Shown: positions 9,180 to 18,625, counted from the stretch's first letter. The stretch is 28,496 nt of DNA from Sperchopsis tessellata (GCA_033557685.1 JAWQRN010000548.1:1-28496); one strand, 5' to 3'. Notes: generated from the letters alone by a model not told the origin. Made by a program: numbers and translations.

Positions 9180-10800
9180 ATATATTTGTACAGTTGTCAA
9201 TATAGTCTTTGGTCGTTTGTATATATCCCTATGCCTAGTGTCATATTCGTGTTCCCTTCGTGCTGACTCAAAAAAATACTTACGTTTTCTCAAAAAGAGT
9301 GCACTTTGTAGTATATAAATACTAGGCAAGGTAAGTAAGTTATACTTCTTAATATATGATTAGCATGAGTCCGTCTGTCTCAGTAAGAATATAGCTCTTA
9401 TACATCTCTTTTGAAGCATAAAAATGCAATCAACATCAGCTGAGTTTCCCAAAAAAATGACACCATACGTCAGTGTAGCATTGACTTATGCATAGTAGGC
9501 TGTGAAACAGGTATCAATTTCAGCTTTTCCTTTTATTGACTTAAGCAGGTAAGTATACTTCCTCATCTTTCCAGCTGTTTCATTAATGTGTTCCCTCCAT
9601 TTCAAATTTTCGTCAATGTGAAGCCCAAGGAACCTGGTTGATGTCTTTGGGGTAAGTACTTCGTTTTCATTATAGATTAATGAAAAGTCTTGTGTGTTGT
9701 GAGATGTTGTGAACAACATTAGTTCAGTCTTTTCAACATTCATGGTTATATGGAGTTCTTGGTACCATTCTCGCAATTGATCGATTGTCCTAGTCAGCGA
9801 AGATTTTATTTTCATTATTATGCTCTATTCAGACTGCAGAAGTGTCGTCCGCATACAGAACAATTGTGTGTAGACAACAAACAATAGTGGTCCAAGTATA
9901 GATCCTTGCGGTACTCCCCTTTTCACCCTGCTGAAATCGGGTGTCGACACCCGGTTGTCATCCTGGCCATCAGCCATTCTTATACATTGCAGGCGATCTG
10001 TAAGATACGACTTCACAAGCTGTAAAGGAATGCCTCTTACTCCTAGATTTTGCAGCTTCTGTAGCAGTAAGTTGAAATTAACTGAATCAAAAGCCTTTGA
10101 TAAGTCTACAAACAGGCTGGCTACTTTGTTTTTACCTTGTGCGTTGTTCAGCCCAATTAGGACTCCCAAGGTCACCTGAAACACTGCCCTCTCTGTATTT
10201 CTGTCTTTAATATATGCATTTTGTGATGGTGTAAATGCATTGTTTCCATTATATAAATTCATAAATTCGATCAAAGATTACCATTTCAAATATCTTTGAC
10301 ATATAACAAATTTGAGCTATTGATCTATAGTTGCTAAAATTTGATTTGTTTCACTTCTTGTCAATGGGGGTTATTATAAATATCTTCCATTGTTCAGAGT
10401 ATGTACCATTCTTCAAACATTGATTGCATATGTGACTTCATTCACACATTCACAAAGAATGTTAGCTGTGCTTTTTAATATCTTTACAGGTATTTCACCT
10501 GTCCCTGTGCTTTTTGTGTTGTTTAATGCCACTATCCTGTTATATATTTCAGCAGGTGTCGTTGGTTTTATGAAAAGGGATTGATGTATCTTGTTGTCAT
10601 TTTTCATATTTCCCTTGGTTTGGAAACTTCCATCACCCACTTCAATAAAGTATTTATTGAACCTACTTAGAGTTTGTTTTGTAATAAGATCATCATCGGG
10701 TAGTGTTGCCTTTTTTATTACCATATACCTAGTTTTATCGAAATTAAGTTTTAATCCGTATTGGAGTATATAGTTAATTGGTTGCCCATTTATAACTACT

Positions 10801-11102
10801 CTAGCCTATTAAAGAGCTAAAGAATGTTGGACATCGGTGACAATGTACCTACATCCCTGCCTACACCTCTCAGGATATTAATGTTCTTTGTCAATTCATC
10901 GGCGACTTTTATTGCAGCTGTTTGTTTCCGTCACCTTAGAGAAATATTCGAGAAGAAATTCTAGCGCTGGAGCCGAAAAAATTGGCAGAAGCTATGGAAA
11001 ATACCTTTAAATGAGTCAGTCTTTGCGAAAGAACAAATGCTCGCCATTTAAAAGATGTGGTTTTCTATACTTAACTAAAATATCCAAGCATTATACTTTG
11101 TT
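10801..11102. other. Interval with no recognised feature
   Basis: Short frames on both strands were read and no motif was recognised. The interval separates the LINE from the MITE. Confidence 0.45.
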
Positions 11103-11277
11103 ATCGACGTGAAATTTTCACTCTGATAGTACCCAGAATCGCCTTCCGGCGATGTCAAAATTAATAATAGCCTTCGTTTTATGGCAGTTCATGGGAATAC
11201 CAGTGAATTTGACTGATAACACCGCCGGCATAACTACCGATTCTGGGTATAATCAGAGTGAAAGTTTCGAAGAGGTA
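11102..11277. mobile_element. Short palindromic MITE, probably TA-flanked
   Basis: The left arm 11111-11141 (TTTCACTCTGAT, TACCCAGAATCG) is matched inverted by 11237-11268 with three or four mismatches in 31 bases. Inner blocks also pair (ccggcg...tcaaaatt at 11146-11162 with aattt-gac...cgccgg at 11207-11229), leaving a loop of about 45 bases. TA lies symmetrically outside both arms (11102-11103 and 11276-11277), which would suit a Tc1/mariner-mobilised MITE. It has no coding capacity. The boundary placement is an inference. Confidence 0.6.
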
Positions 11278-11464
11278 ACATTTCCTCAGGCCATGTTTAT
11301 TCCCAGGGAAAAACATAATAAAGATACTTAATCAATGAAACTATACTAAATAATACTAACACTAACTAAACTATTTTTAAGAGAATACTTAATACTAAGG
11401 CTGCACGGGTGGAGCACGGAACGCGTGAACGTACCTTTTGTGTTATTGACTGTTACTATTAAGC

Positions 11465-11751
11465 ATAGCTTCAATTCGTGTAGATATATTGGAACGTAGT
11501 CCACGTCAAGCGATAAGGCGATCAAACCCAGCCAGGGATACGTCAATTGAAAGACTAGAGAGGACTTCTAGACGTACAGCTTTGATAGGCATACATACAA
11601 AGGTATGCCTTTGTGACAGGAGTGTTGCGCTGGTTGTACTCCTTTATGAGGTCCTGCGCAATCATTTGCAAACTTTATGAAAGTTCTTCCTTGTTGGAAT
11701 CGCAAGAGAGGGATGGATCTCATCAATATGGTGGAAGTTTCTACGGAAAGT
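11465..11751 (-). pseudogene. BEL/Pao integrase catalytic-core fragment
   Basis: Resuming on the far side of the TIR element, the minus strand reads TILMRSIPLLRFQQGRTFIK then FANDCAGPH (the 'DFAGP' first-Asp region; the Asp is kept as NDCAGP). After a short frameshifted part comes KAVRLEVLSSLSIDVSLAGF and DRLIA-stop-RGL, the 'KAVHLExxxxLSTxxFLxAxxRFxxRRG' block. An inverted repeat AGGCATAC/GTATGCCT at 11586-11609 lies in the frameshifted part. Beyond about 11465 the homology ends. Confidence 0.8.
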
Positions 11752-11890
11752 CTATTGGCGATTAAAAGCAAAGTGGCTTACCTCTGGTGAAAAGAAGTGC
11801 AACCCTCAGATGGTGAATAGGTTTGACAGGATGACAGAAAAGCAAACAATAGTTCATATGGAACTTAAAAACGTAGCATGAAAGGGAAAT

Positions 11891-12071
11891 AAATATTGTT
11901 CGGTGCTTCAGTGTGACAGTAAAGCAACTGGTGGATTTTCCTTCCACATATTTTACAAGGACAAAGCCAGACGAAAAGTATAGTTACTTGTTTTAAAAAT
12001 TGGGAAGAAAGTATCAAAAACAATGATCGCGTGTGGAGAACATTTAAAACCTGACGATTTTGTCTATTTTG
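11891..12071 (+). pseudogene. THAP zinc-finger exon with splice donor
   Basis: This exon would encode a THAP-type C2CH DNA-binding domain. The plus-strand frame reads KYCSVLQCDSKATGGFSFHI then FYKDKARRKV-stop, and later MIACGEHLKPDDF. Cys codons lie at 11897 and 11912 (C-X4-C), and Cys-X2-His at 12032-12043 with 39 residues between, which fits C-X2-4-C-X35-50-C-X2-H. The Trp that normally follows RRK is replaced by TAG at 11981-11983. The exon ends in G|GTAAGT at 12071-12077, a consensus donor. THAP exons at the 5' end are typical of P-element-like and other THAP-bearing transposases, and also of host THAP genes; the TIRs around it favour a transposon. Confidence 0.8.
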
Positions 12072-12371
12072 GTAAGTGTATTATTCATTATCTGTACTGT
12101 ATTTACACTAGACATATAATTAGTCAAGAAATCTATACATATTTGTATCATAACCTATAACATCTTTTGATTTGTATATAGGAAATCATTTATTGATATG
12201 CCTATTACCTACTAGGTATTTTTTTACTGTATGCCTACATAAAGTGTAAAATTTACTAAAAAGACGGCAAATACTTACTGCACTTGCCTACCTACTGTAG
12301 TTTTCAATAGGTAGCATCATCGACATCATATTTAAGTTAGTAACTTGACAGGAGGTGAATCTAAGAGAATG

Positions 12372-12635
12372 CTAACCGCTGGAGAATAACTCCAAATGCG
12401 ATGTTTGGAGACACAATGAAAAGATTTGGATATCGGCGCCCGTGCTTGCTATCACGCCACATTCTATCAGGTGATTTGCCTTGATAATTGCCGATCCCTC
12501 AAGAAATGGTCTCTTGAAATCGCCCACATAATCCATAATATCAACAATATCAAACGCTGGCTCAAACATTATGAGAAATGAATTAAATTTAAGCACTTTA
12601 TCACAGCATAAACGCGTATCACGCAAAGTAAACAC
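12372..12635 (-). pseudogene. Transposon-type ORF fragment, possibly SWIM/YqaJ-associated
   Basis: An open minus-strand frame contains FLEGSAIIKANHLIECGVIA followed by IQIFSLCLQTSHLE. I recall the pattern 'GEAIxxAxHIxxCG...IxxFxLCLQTS' just before the SWIM zinc finger in a widespread insect transposon-like family that also carries a YqaJ-type nuclease. The SWIM cysteines themselves are not present here. The fragment lies on the opposite strand from the THAP exon within the same TIR element. This suggests either an internal inversion or two convergent genes. The family call is from memory and moderate. Confidence 0.45.
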
Positions 12636-12719
12636 TGCAATCTATCCACCATCTGACGGCCATCTTGGATTCGATGCTACCGCCCCTAGGGGTCTTTTAA
12701 TCGCCAATAGTATGGTTTA

Positions 12720-13080
12720 CGGTAAAACATGCGAAATCGATTATCCAATATCGTTGAATTAGAAAGTTTTGTTGCAACTGTGGGCCGGCGTGGAAGTACA
12801 AACGATGATAATGATCTATTATTAGATCAGTGACATGCGAGTTTGTAAGTAATAATATGGGATATTTTGACTGTATACTCATGTGAAATGTTGAAGTCTA
12901 CCTCCAACACGAACAATTCGCTTGTCGACTATGAAGGGATGGAGCAACAACCACGTCTTCGGATATAAACCTGATTGCAACGAGGAGCATTTTTATTCAC
13001 ATAATTATGACGCCAACGAAGGTTGTAAGCGACGAAACGTTGCAAGCGGATGGCACTAGAAAACTGTGCGATTTTTAAGC
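12720..13080 (-). pseudogene. BEL/Pao RNase H end and integrase zinc-binding domain
   Basis: About 12930-12890 reads RIVRVGGRLQ, the conserved 'RVGGRL' element that precedes integrase in BEL/Pao. 12882-12720 reads PILLLTNSHVTDLIIDHYHR then LYFHAGPQLQQNFLIQRYWI, the H...H part of the integrase HHCC zinc domain and its 'HAGPQ...RYWI' signature. The frame runs straight to the boundary of the TIR element at 12710. Confidence 0.85.
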
Positions 13081-13129
13081 TCATGTGCGGGTGTTGAGTT
13101 TGTGTCATCAGTGATATAGTGTATGGTTA

Positions 13130-13790
13130 CAATTCTTGTGGGTTTCCAAAGGATATGGAAACAATATATCTCTTCAAAAGCATTTCAGCTTGAGTATTGT
13201 CAGGGCTTAATATAGGAGAATGAACGTGTTCTTCAAATTTCCAAAGAATTGTGCATTGTTTGTTAAGTTATAAAGAGGCTTGTCGCACTAGAGGAAGTAA
13301 AATGGGCGAATTTTCCCATTATGATGTAACCCAGGATGCGTATGGTTCACCTATTATAGGTGCAATGGGGAGTTTATGCTACATTTGAGGGTACAGGTGT
13401 CCTTCTAACAGAAAATCGATGCGTGCCGATTCACCAAAATTAGGGTCAGCAAAATGGTTGTGTTCTTTCCGGTAGATTCGAAGTGATCTGCGACTATACT
13501 ATAGCATCAGCTACTACAGGAGGAACTTTACAATACACTGAGTTTATGTGACACATTACTCTATATTTACTGCCCGATATAGAAGAGCTTGTCCTTGACT
13601 AGCGATAGTAACAGGGTGGTGACGTAGAGGTAGCCCAAATTTTTCTACAAACGTATGTGTGTGATAATAGATATTTTTCAGCCTGGGTCCAATAATTGCC
13701 CTCGTAAGGTGAAAGTTACCTTGATGATCTGTGACTTACGATAGCAGTTTCCAATAGTACAGTGATACTGTCCGAAGTGGATGCCTCATA
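13130..13790 (-). pseudogene. BEL/Pao aspartic protease and pol-start remnant
   Basis: At 13692-13681 the minus strand encodes LDPG followed by a stop, then Lys-Ile-Ser-Ile-Ile. This corresponds to the aspartic-protease active site (D-S/T-G, commonly DSG or DPG in this group) followed by the flap region. Later peptides (GLPLRHHPVTIASQGQ; about 13370-13300 ILGYIIMGK) match the conserved stretch between protease and RT. About 13250-13160 retains the 'LWKFEE...DNTQAE' linker just before RT. Frameshifts occur roughly every 100 bases. Confidence 0.75.
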
Positions 13791-13909
13791 TGATTGAGAG
13801 GGTTTTAAATGCAGTAAAATGTGATGAGAAGCACTGCATATGCGATATTTTTGTATAGATTTGCAAATTTTTTAAATATGTTGCGACGAAAGACAATTAT
13901 AACATTAAT

Positions 13910-14460
13910 TTCTTGATTTGACAAAATCAAAGCGTTTTTGGGAAGTAAGAGCATAAACCGTCTCCAAAAAAGCGAGGCAAATCAATCTTTGGTACTTTAA
14001 CCTGCGAGTTTGCGGCTTGACTCGTTGAAGAGTTAGAACACGTCGAATTTGATCTTCAGATTTGTTATGTTAATTTCTTAATTTGCGTGCGGATTTCGTC
14101 ACATTTTTCGCGAAGAGAAAATACGGAAACTTTTACAATATTGTTGCTGTTTTCATTACATATCTTTATTAATGTCTTTACAGTTGTTTCTATAGACTGG
14201 TATAACTCTGCTGCAGATTCACATAATGCTTCGAAATGAACTATCTTGACCGAATCAATTTCAGCCAACATTCGTATGGGTAAAACATTTTCAAGCCTTT
14301 TAGATTTTTTAATTCTTCGAAATAGTGATCAAGATTTACAAAGGATCGATTTCTACATGTTGGTAGCATTTTGATATATACAAATATGAGGTACAAGTTA
14401 AAAGGTATTGCTAGGAAACACTTAACTAACAAGAATAACAATGAGATATTTGAAAACAAC
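13910..14460 (-). pseudogene. BEL/Pao gag (DUF1759-type) remnant
   Basis: A 68-codon frame (14271-14065) is helical and charged, like the N-terminal coiled region of BEL/Pao gag. After a frameshift, about 14030-13940 carries the signature VPKIDLPRFFGD, matching 'LPKIDLPxFxGD' at the start of the DUF1759 gag domain. Downstream the domain dissolves into stops. Upstream, 14459-14241 is a hydrophobic frame that is probably leader sequence. The start codon at 14269-14271 is the best candidate for gag but is not proven. Confidence 0.7.
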
Positions 14461-14566
14461 TATCTATTTTGCAACACGAAATTGCGAGCACAAAACAACA
14501 ATACTACTGAGAACAAACAAAAATACTAGTGAAATAGCGAGTTATCCGGTTCAAATGACTAAAAAC

Positions 14567-14809
14567 TGTAGCGTAAATGGGTGAATATTTCCTTCAATAG
14601 CGATTGAAAAGTGAAACTACAGTTATTTGTTCATAAATACATTGTTGTGGCGATTCATTTGGTATCTGTTAGCGTTATTAATGTTTTTGTAAAAGACAAT
14701 CAGGGTTTAGGGCGGGATGAGGCACATGAAGAAGGAAGAATGCATTTAATAAAGTAATTGTTGTTGCGTGAAGATAGAAAACACTAAATTTAAAGCGGCG
14801 TGGGTGCTT
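14567..14809 (-). repeat. Candidate 5' LTR of the BEL/Pao element
   Basis: Its inverted homologue lies at 17661-17905 (about 75-80% identical by eye, with gaps). Shared blocks include AGCACC-ACG-CGCTTTAAA, TCCCGCCCT-AACCC, GTAGTTTCACTT-TCAATCGC and ATTTACGCT. On the minus strand it sits immediately upstream of gag, the proper place for a 5' LTR, and ends ...CGCTACA. No convincing primer-binding site follows, so the LTR identity is inferred from position and from the second copy. Confidence 0.55.
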
Positions 14810-14812
14810 CTT

Positions 14813-17600
14813 CTTCTTCTTCGATGGCGCTACAACCCATATCGAGCCTTGGACTCCACTATACTTCGCCTCTAAACATCTCGGTTTCTTGTCCCCAGAA
14901 ATTTAACGGAGTCCTTTCCCACATCATCCTGCCATCGTAGTCTTGGTTTTCCAATCGATCTTTTCCCCACTGGTTGCGATTATAGCGCTTTTTTGGGGGT
15001 TCGTTCTTTGTCCATTCTCTGAACATGACCCGCCCATTGCAGTCGCAGGAGCCGTACATGGGTCGATAAAGTAGGTTGTTTATATAGTTCATAGTTTTCA
15101 TGATTCATGCGGATTCTCCATCCCTCCTCATCTCTTACCGGCCCAAGAATTTTTCTCAAAACTTTTCTCTCGAAGCTGTTCAGCAACTCTGCATTTTTTT
15201 TTTCGAGAGTGCCCATGATTCTCCTCCGTACGTTAGAACTGTCCGGATCATCACTTTGTATACCCTCATCTTGGTTCTTCGGTGTACGCTTCTTGATTTT
15301 AGTGCCGGTAGCAGTGAGTAGAAAGATTTGTTTGCGGCTACTATTCTTTTCCTGTGTTTCATCGCAATTATATATGAGTGTTGTGCCGAGATACACAAAC
15401 TCCTGGACTCTTTCGAAGTTAATATTGGCAACGTTGGTGTTCTGGTCGTGTCTGCATCCTTGCCTTCTGCTTTGTGGCATCAGTTTAGTTTTTCGTTCAT
15501 TGTCCCTTAGCCCTATCTCTAACGCTGCTTTTTCTAAGCGACTAAATGCTTCTTGGATGTACGCTAAGGATATTCCTAATAGGTTGAGATCATCTGCGTA
15601 TCGTATTAGTTGGCTTAATTTGTTTGGAATGGAATGCGATGTATTTATTTAAGACCTTCTAACTACATATTCCAGTGCCAGATTAAACAAGGTTGGTGCC
15701 AATTCATCCCCTTGCTTAAACCCCTGTTTGACTTCCAGGGTCGGGCTGAATTTTACATCAATTTTTATCTGGTAAAGAGTTGTTTCCATTGTTGCTTTAG
15801 TAAGCCTGACTAGTTTTGATAGAATACCTAGTTCTATCATTACATTATATAGCTTTTCTCGCCTGATAATATCGTAAGTCTGCTTACAGTCAATAAAGAG
15901 GTAGTGTATATCGACGTCATATTCCTAGCACTTGTTGTTGATCTACCGGGTCTAAAGCCGGCTTGCTATTCGCCCAATTTGTCTTAAAAGAAAAGGTCGT
16001 AGTTTACCATTTATTGTATAGGTTAGTATTTTGTATGCTGTATTCAGAAGCGATATACCCCTATAGTTCCCACACGCCAATGTATCCCTCTTTTTGTGAA
16101 TTGGACATATTATTGCTATATGCCATTCCTTCGGTAATTGTACGGTATCCCAGATTATTCCTATTAATCGATGTATTGCTTGAGCAATTTGGTTACCTTT
16201 GTATTTGAATAGTTCCTGTGGTAGGTTATTCATCCATGGTGTTTTGCCGTTCTTTATCTTATGTATCGCTTCCTTGAACTCATCTAGGGTGGGTGGTTCT
16301 ATTATTGTTTGATTCCCTAGTATTTCAATTCCGCTATCGTTTCCATCTTCTTGGCATGGTTGGTCGGAATTTTGCAGATCAGTGAAGTGTTCTCTCCATC
16401 GCTCCATCACTTCGTCTTTGTTCGCTAGGATTCTTCCAAATTTGTCCTGGCATAGGCTCGTTTTAGGTTTGAAGCCTTTTTAAGGTAATTTATACTCTTA
16501 TGCCTGGCGTGGATTGTTTTGTTTGAAGTTTTCCTCGGCTTGTAGGATGATGTTATTTGTATATTGCCTCTTTTTTGCTTTAAATATTCCGTTAGCTATC
16601 CTTTGAGCTGTTTCATATAGATCCCTCTTTGCTCTTGTTGGTCTTTGCAGGCATTCCATCCTAAGTTTATTTATTTTGTTTATTGACCGATTATATTCGT
16701 CATCAAACCATTTGCTTCTTTTGCTTCTACATTTATATCCTATCACCGTTTCCGCGGCTGTTGTTCCAGGGTTTTTTATCTTGAGCCATTCCTCCTCCAC
16801 CGATCTGGTATCTTCATTGTTCGTATATTCTAGTTGGTTGGATATAGATTCTTGGTATTCTGCCCTGCTTGTTTCGTCCTTTAGTATCTCCTCGTTTATT
16901 TTCTGAGGCCCTTTACTGTAGGATTTCTTTTGGTTGGATATTCGACATCCGAATCTCATGCAAATCGGAAAATAGTCTGAGTCACAATTTGCTTCTCTGT
17001 AGCTTCTTACTTTCATCACACTTACGGCGTTTCTCTTGCTTATCATTACGTGGTCAATCTGGTTGTGTGTTCTGCCATCCGGAGACTTCCATGTCCACTT
17101 GTAGATATCGCGCCTAGGAAAATGCGTCGAGCTAATCACCAAGTTTCTAGAAAAGGCGAGTTCTATAGCTCAGGTTCCGTTATCGTTGCATTCAGTATGG
17201 AGACTTTCCTTGTCTATTTCCTCGCTATACGCTTCCTCTCTTCCTATTTTGGCATTGAGGTCTCCAATTATTATGTTTATATCATTTGAGGGGGACTGGT
17301 CGTAGACTTGTCCTAGTGTTCTATAGAAACTGTCCTTGGTTGTTTTTGTGCATTTTTATGATAGTGATGTTAAAGAACTTAGCTCTTAGCCTTATTGCAT
17401 AGATTCTTTCGTCAATCGGTCTAAAATCTATTATATTTTGTTTTTACTTCTTGTCTACTATAAACGCTACCCCTAGTTCGTGTCGCTTGCATTTGTTACT
17501 GCTACGGAAGATTGTGTATTTTCCTATGTCGACTGTGTCTATTTGCACCCATCTAGTTGGTGCTATTTGACCAATAAAAGCAATGTGTGAGGATTGACTG
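14813..17600 (-). pseudogene. RTE-like LINE, nearly full-length endonuclease-RT ORF
   Basis: Minus strand. Endonuclease: about 17560-17142 (QIAPTRWVQIDTVDIGKY, later a NIIIGDLNAKIG-type motif in broken frames), then a 214-codon open frame (17142-16498) with YKWTWKSPDGRTHNQIDHVM and CDSDYFPICMRF, in which the catalytic His of SDH is Tyr. RT: 16410-15952 carries EFKEAIHKIKNGKTPWMNNL and GNYRGISLLNTAYKIL. 15840-15649 carries KQGFKQGDELAPTLFNLALE (motif B), and YADD is intact at 15589-15600. The C-terminus 15480-14980 has VYLGTTLI, VLRKILGPVRDEEGWRIRMN and LRLLRLQWAGHVQRMDKERT. The end at 14815-14822 is (GAA)n. It has a handful of frameshifts and stops and is one of the better-preserved LINEs here. 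Confidence 0.93.
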
Positions 17601-17668
17601 ATAATTGTGAACTAGTCCAAGTACGGGTCTTGGCGAAATGCTTGCAAAATGGTGTCAAATAGCACCAA
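17557..17668. repeat. Perfect 15-bp inverted repeat at the LINE/LTR boundary
   Basis: TTGGTGCTATTTGAC (17557-17571) is inverted exactly at 17654-17668. The first arm is LINE endonuclease coding (QIAPT on the minus strand). The second arm forms the outer edge of the plus-strand LTR-like copy. It marks the junction between the LINE 5' end and the repeat. Confidence 0.85.
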
Positions 17669-17905
17669 CGACGCTTTAAAGTTAGTGTTTTTTTTTATCT
17701 TCGCGCAAAAACAATTCTTTTATTAAGTGCATTCTCCCTTACTTATATGTCCTATCCCGCCCTGAACCCAGATTTCCGTTTACAACAAGATTGTTATTGC
17801 AAGCAGCCCCCAGAGGAAACACCATAACAAGGTATTTATTAACAAACATCTGTAGTTTCACTTCTCAATCGCTTTCGACCGAAATATTTACACATTTACG
17901 CTCCA
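17653..17905 (+). repeat. Second LTR-like copy, inverted relative to the first
   Basis: This copy is homologous to the reverse complement of 14567-14809 along its length. It starts TGTCAAATAGCACC, which would suit an LTR start (TG...), and ends ...CGCTCCA. No gag is recognisable downstream on the plus strand. It may be a solo LTR, or the inverted partner of the first copy with the LINE between them. Confidence 0.6.
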
Positions 17906-18625
17906 TACTTTATTTAAAATAAAAGTCAGTAATAAAGATTAATAAATACAAAAGTTATTTAAAAATTAAATTTCACTCTGACTTTTGGGCCACCTGTATA
18001 TTCGTACAGATACGCCAGTATTGACATATGCGATTTTTTTACAAGGATGCATTGCAAAATTTAATATATTATTATTTTGTTCACGTTCAAAGAGGTGGTT
18101 TAAAATTCATAAATTCCCTAATTTGAGTTTTTAGTGGCCATTGTAATCATTATGCAGATGTCATGTTAGGCTGGGCAGTGGTTAAACATTAAACATTTGT
18201 TAACGTGTTGTGTGGATTATGTTAGAAGTGGGTGAATACAAATTGCTGCTTTAAAAGTTTATTTATAAAACTGTCGCTGCTTTGGTAATGAATTAACCGA
18301 AGGCGTCAGTCGCAATATCTCACCATAACATGGTATTGCAACAGGCTGTTAAAAGCTAAGGCAATGTATCAACAAACAATTGTAAGGCGCCGGAAATCTA
18401 CACCTTCAAGCGTTTACATTATTTCATTTGATCTGCAACACTGTTGTGTATCTATGTCGAGATTTATGAGGGAAATTGGATTTTATGACTAGAACAAATG
18501 AGCGAAATTAGTTTGCTTGTAAAGCAACAATTGTTCCAGAGCATTTGATTATTTGTTTGTGTATATTGCTACAAGCGTATTGTTAGAGTTTACCCTTTAA
18601 GTACATTTAGAAAATAATCCTAAAA
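17906..18625. other. AT-rich interval, no recognised gene
   Basis: Only one item stands out: 'tttgggccacctgtata' at 17984-18000 resembles a terminal motif common among insect DNA-element ends, but no inverted partner was found nearby. Confidence 0.45.

Larger units (their letters stand above)
8870..10740 (-). pseudogene. Jockey/CR1-type LINE reverse transcriptase, nearly complete RT
   Basis: Minus-strand RT, read from about 10724 to 8960. 10724-10413 holds DDDLITKQTLSRFNKYFIEV and KPTTPAEIYNRIVALNNTKS (pre-RT, 'KSTGxDxIPVKILK'). 10412-10275 gives IFIITPIDKK and the palm start. A 149-codon frame (10274-9825) contains VASLFVDLSKAFDSVNFNLL (motif A) and RGVPQGSILGPLLFVVYT (motif B). A one-base frameshift follows, after which YADDT is intact (9844-9855). 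9815-9486 gives QLREWYQELHITMNVEKTEL and STRFLGLHIDENLKW. The C-terminus (SARREHEYDTRHRDIYKRPK then LRIYDALPPEIKNLD) is split by an (AT)n insertion. The 3' end near 8880 finishes in repeated 'tatttgta' units. 10740-10800 minus has a scrambled RT-like piece (LKLNFDKTRYMV). The element has few lesions and is relatively young. Confidence 0.9.
11752..12710. mobile_element. 959-bp TIR DNA transposon with THAP exon, inserted in BEL/Pao integrase
   Basis: CTATTGGCGATTAAAAG at 11752-11768 is perfectly inverted at 12694-12710. Exactly 37 bases further inward on both sides the arms match again (TCAGATGGTG[A/G]ATAG[G/A]TT), so the terminal inverted repeats are about 80 bp, with conserved outer and inner blocks. 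The flanks carry similar CCGTA(G)AAAC-like sequence, a possible degenerate 8-9 bp duplication. That length and the THAP exon would suit the P-element superfamily, but neither is decisive. The interior carries a plus-strand THAP exon and a minus-strand coding remnant. BEL/Pao integrase continues on both sides, so this is the younger insertion. Confidence 0.75.
11465..14809 (-). mobile_element. BEL/Pao LTR retrotransposon, decayed and internally interrupted
   Basis: The minus strand reads, in order, a candidate 5' LTR (14809-14567), gag (about 14460-13910), protease (about 13790-13400), the start of the pol region (about 13400-13130), the end of RNase H leading to the integrase (about 13080-12890), and integrase (12882-12720 and 11751-11465). 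The RT core is missing near 13100, where sequence types change abruptly. A TIR element occupies 11752-12710 and splits the integrase. No 3' LTR was found below 11465, where recognisable coding stops. BEL/Pao elements encode a particle-forming gag and a polyprotein cut by an aspartic protease. This copy has stops in every domain. Confidence 0.85.

Noticed and set aside
9018..9266. Open frames with long Ile-Tyr runs on both strands around 8964-9329
   Set aside because: They are translations of the (AT)n tract and the LINE antisense strand; only the LINE reading on the minus strand is meaningful.
14541..14566. Primer-binding site downstream of the candidate LTR (tttgaaccggataac on the minus strand)
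   Set aside because: It does not begin with TGG and I could not match it to a tRNA 3' end by eye.
15107..15652. 181-codon plus-strand open frame
   Set aside because: It lies antisense to the well-supported LINE RT C-terminus, has no motif of its own, and is a shadow.
16676..17289. Plus-strand open frames of 76-82 codons
   Set aside because: Antisense shadows of the LINE endonuclease segment.
17971..18000. 'tttcactctgacttttgggccacctgtata' as a MITE end related to the 11111 MITE
   Set aside because: Only 'TTTCACTCTGA' is shared and no inverted partner was found nearby; chance or a solo end.
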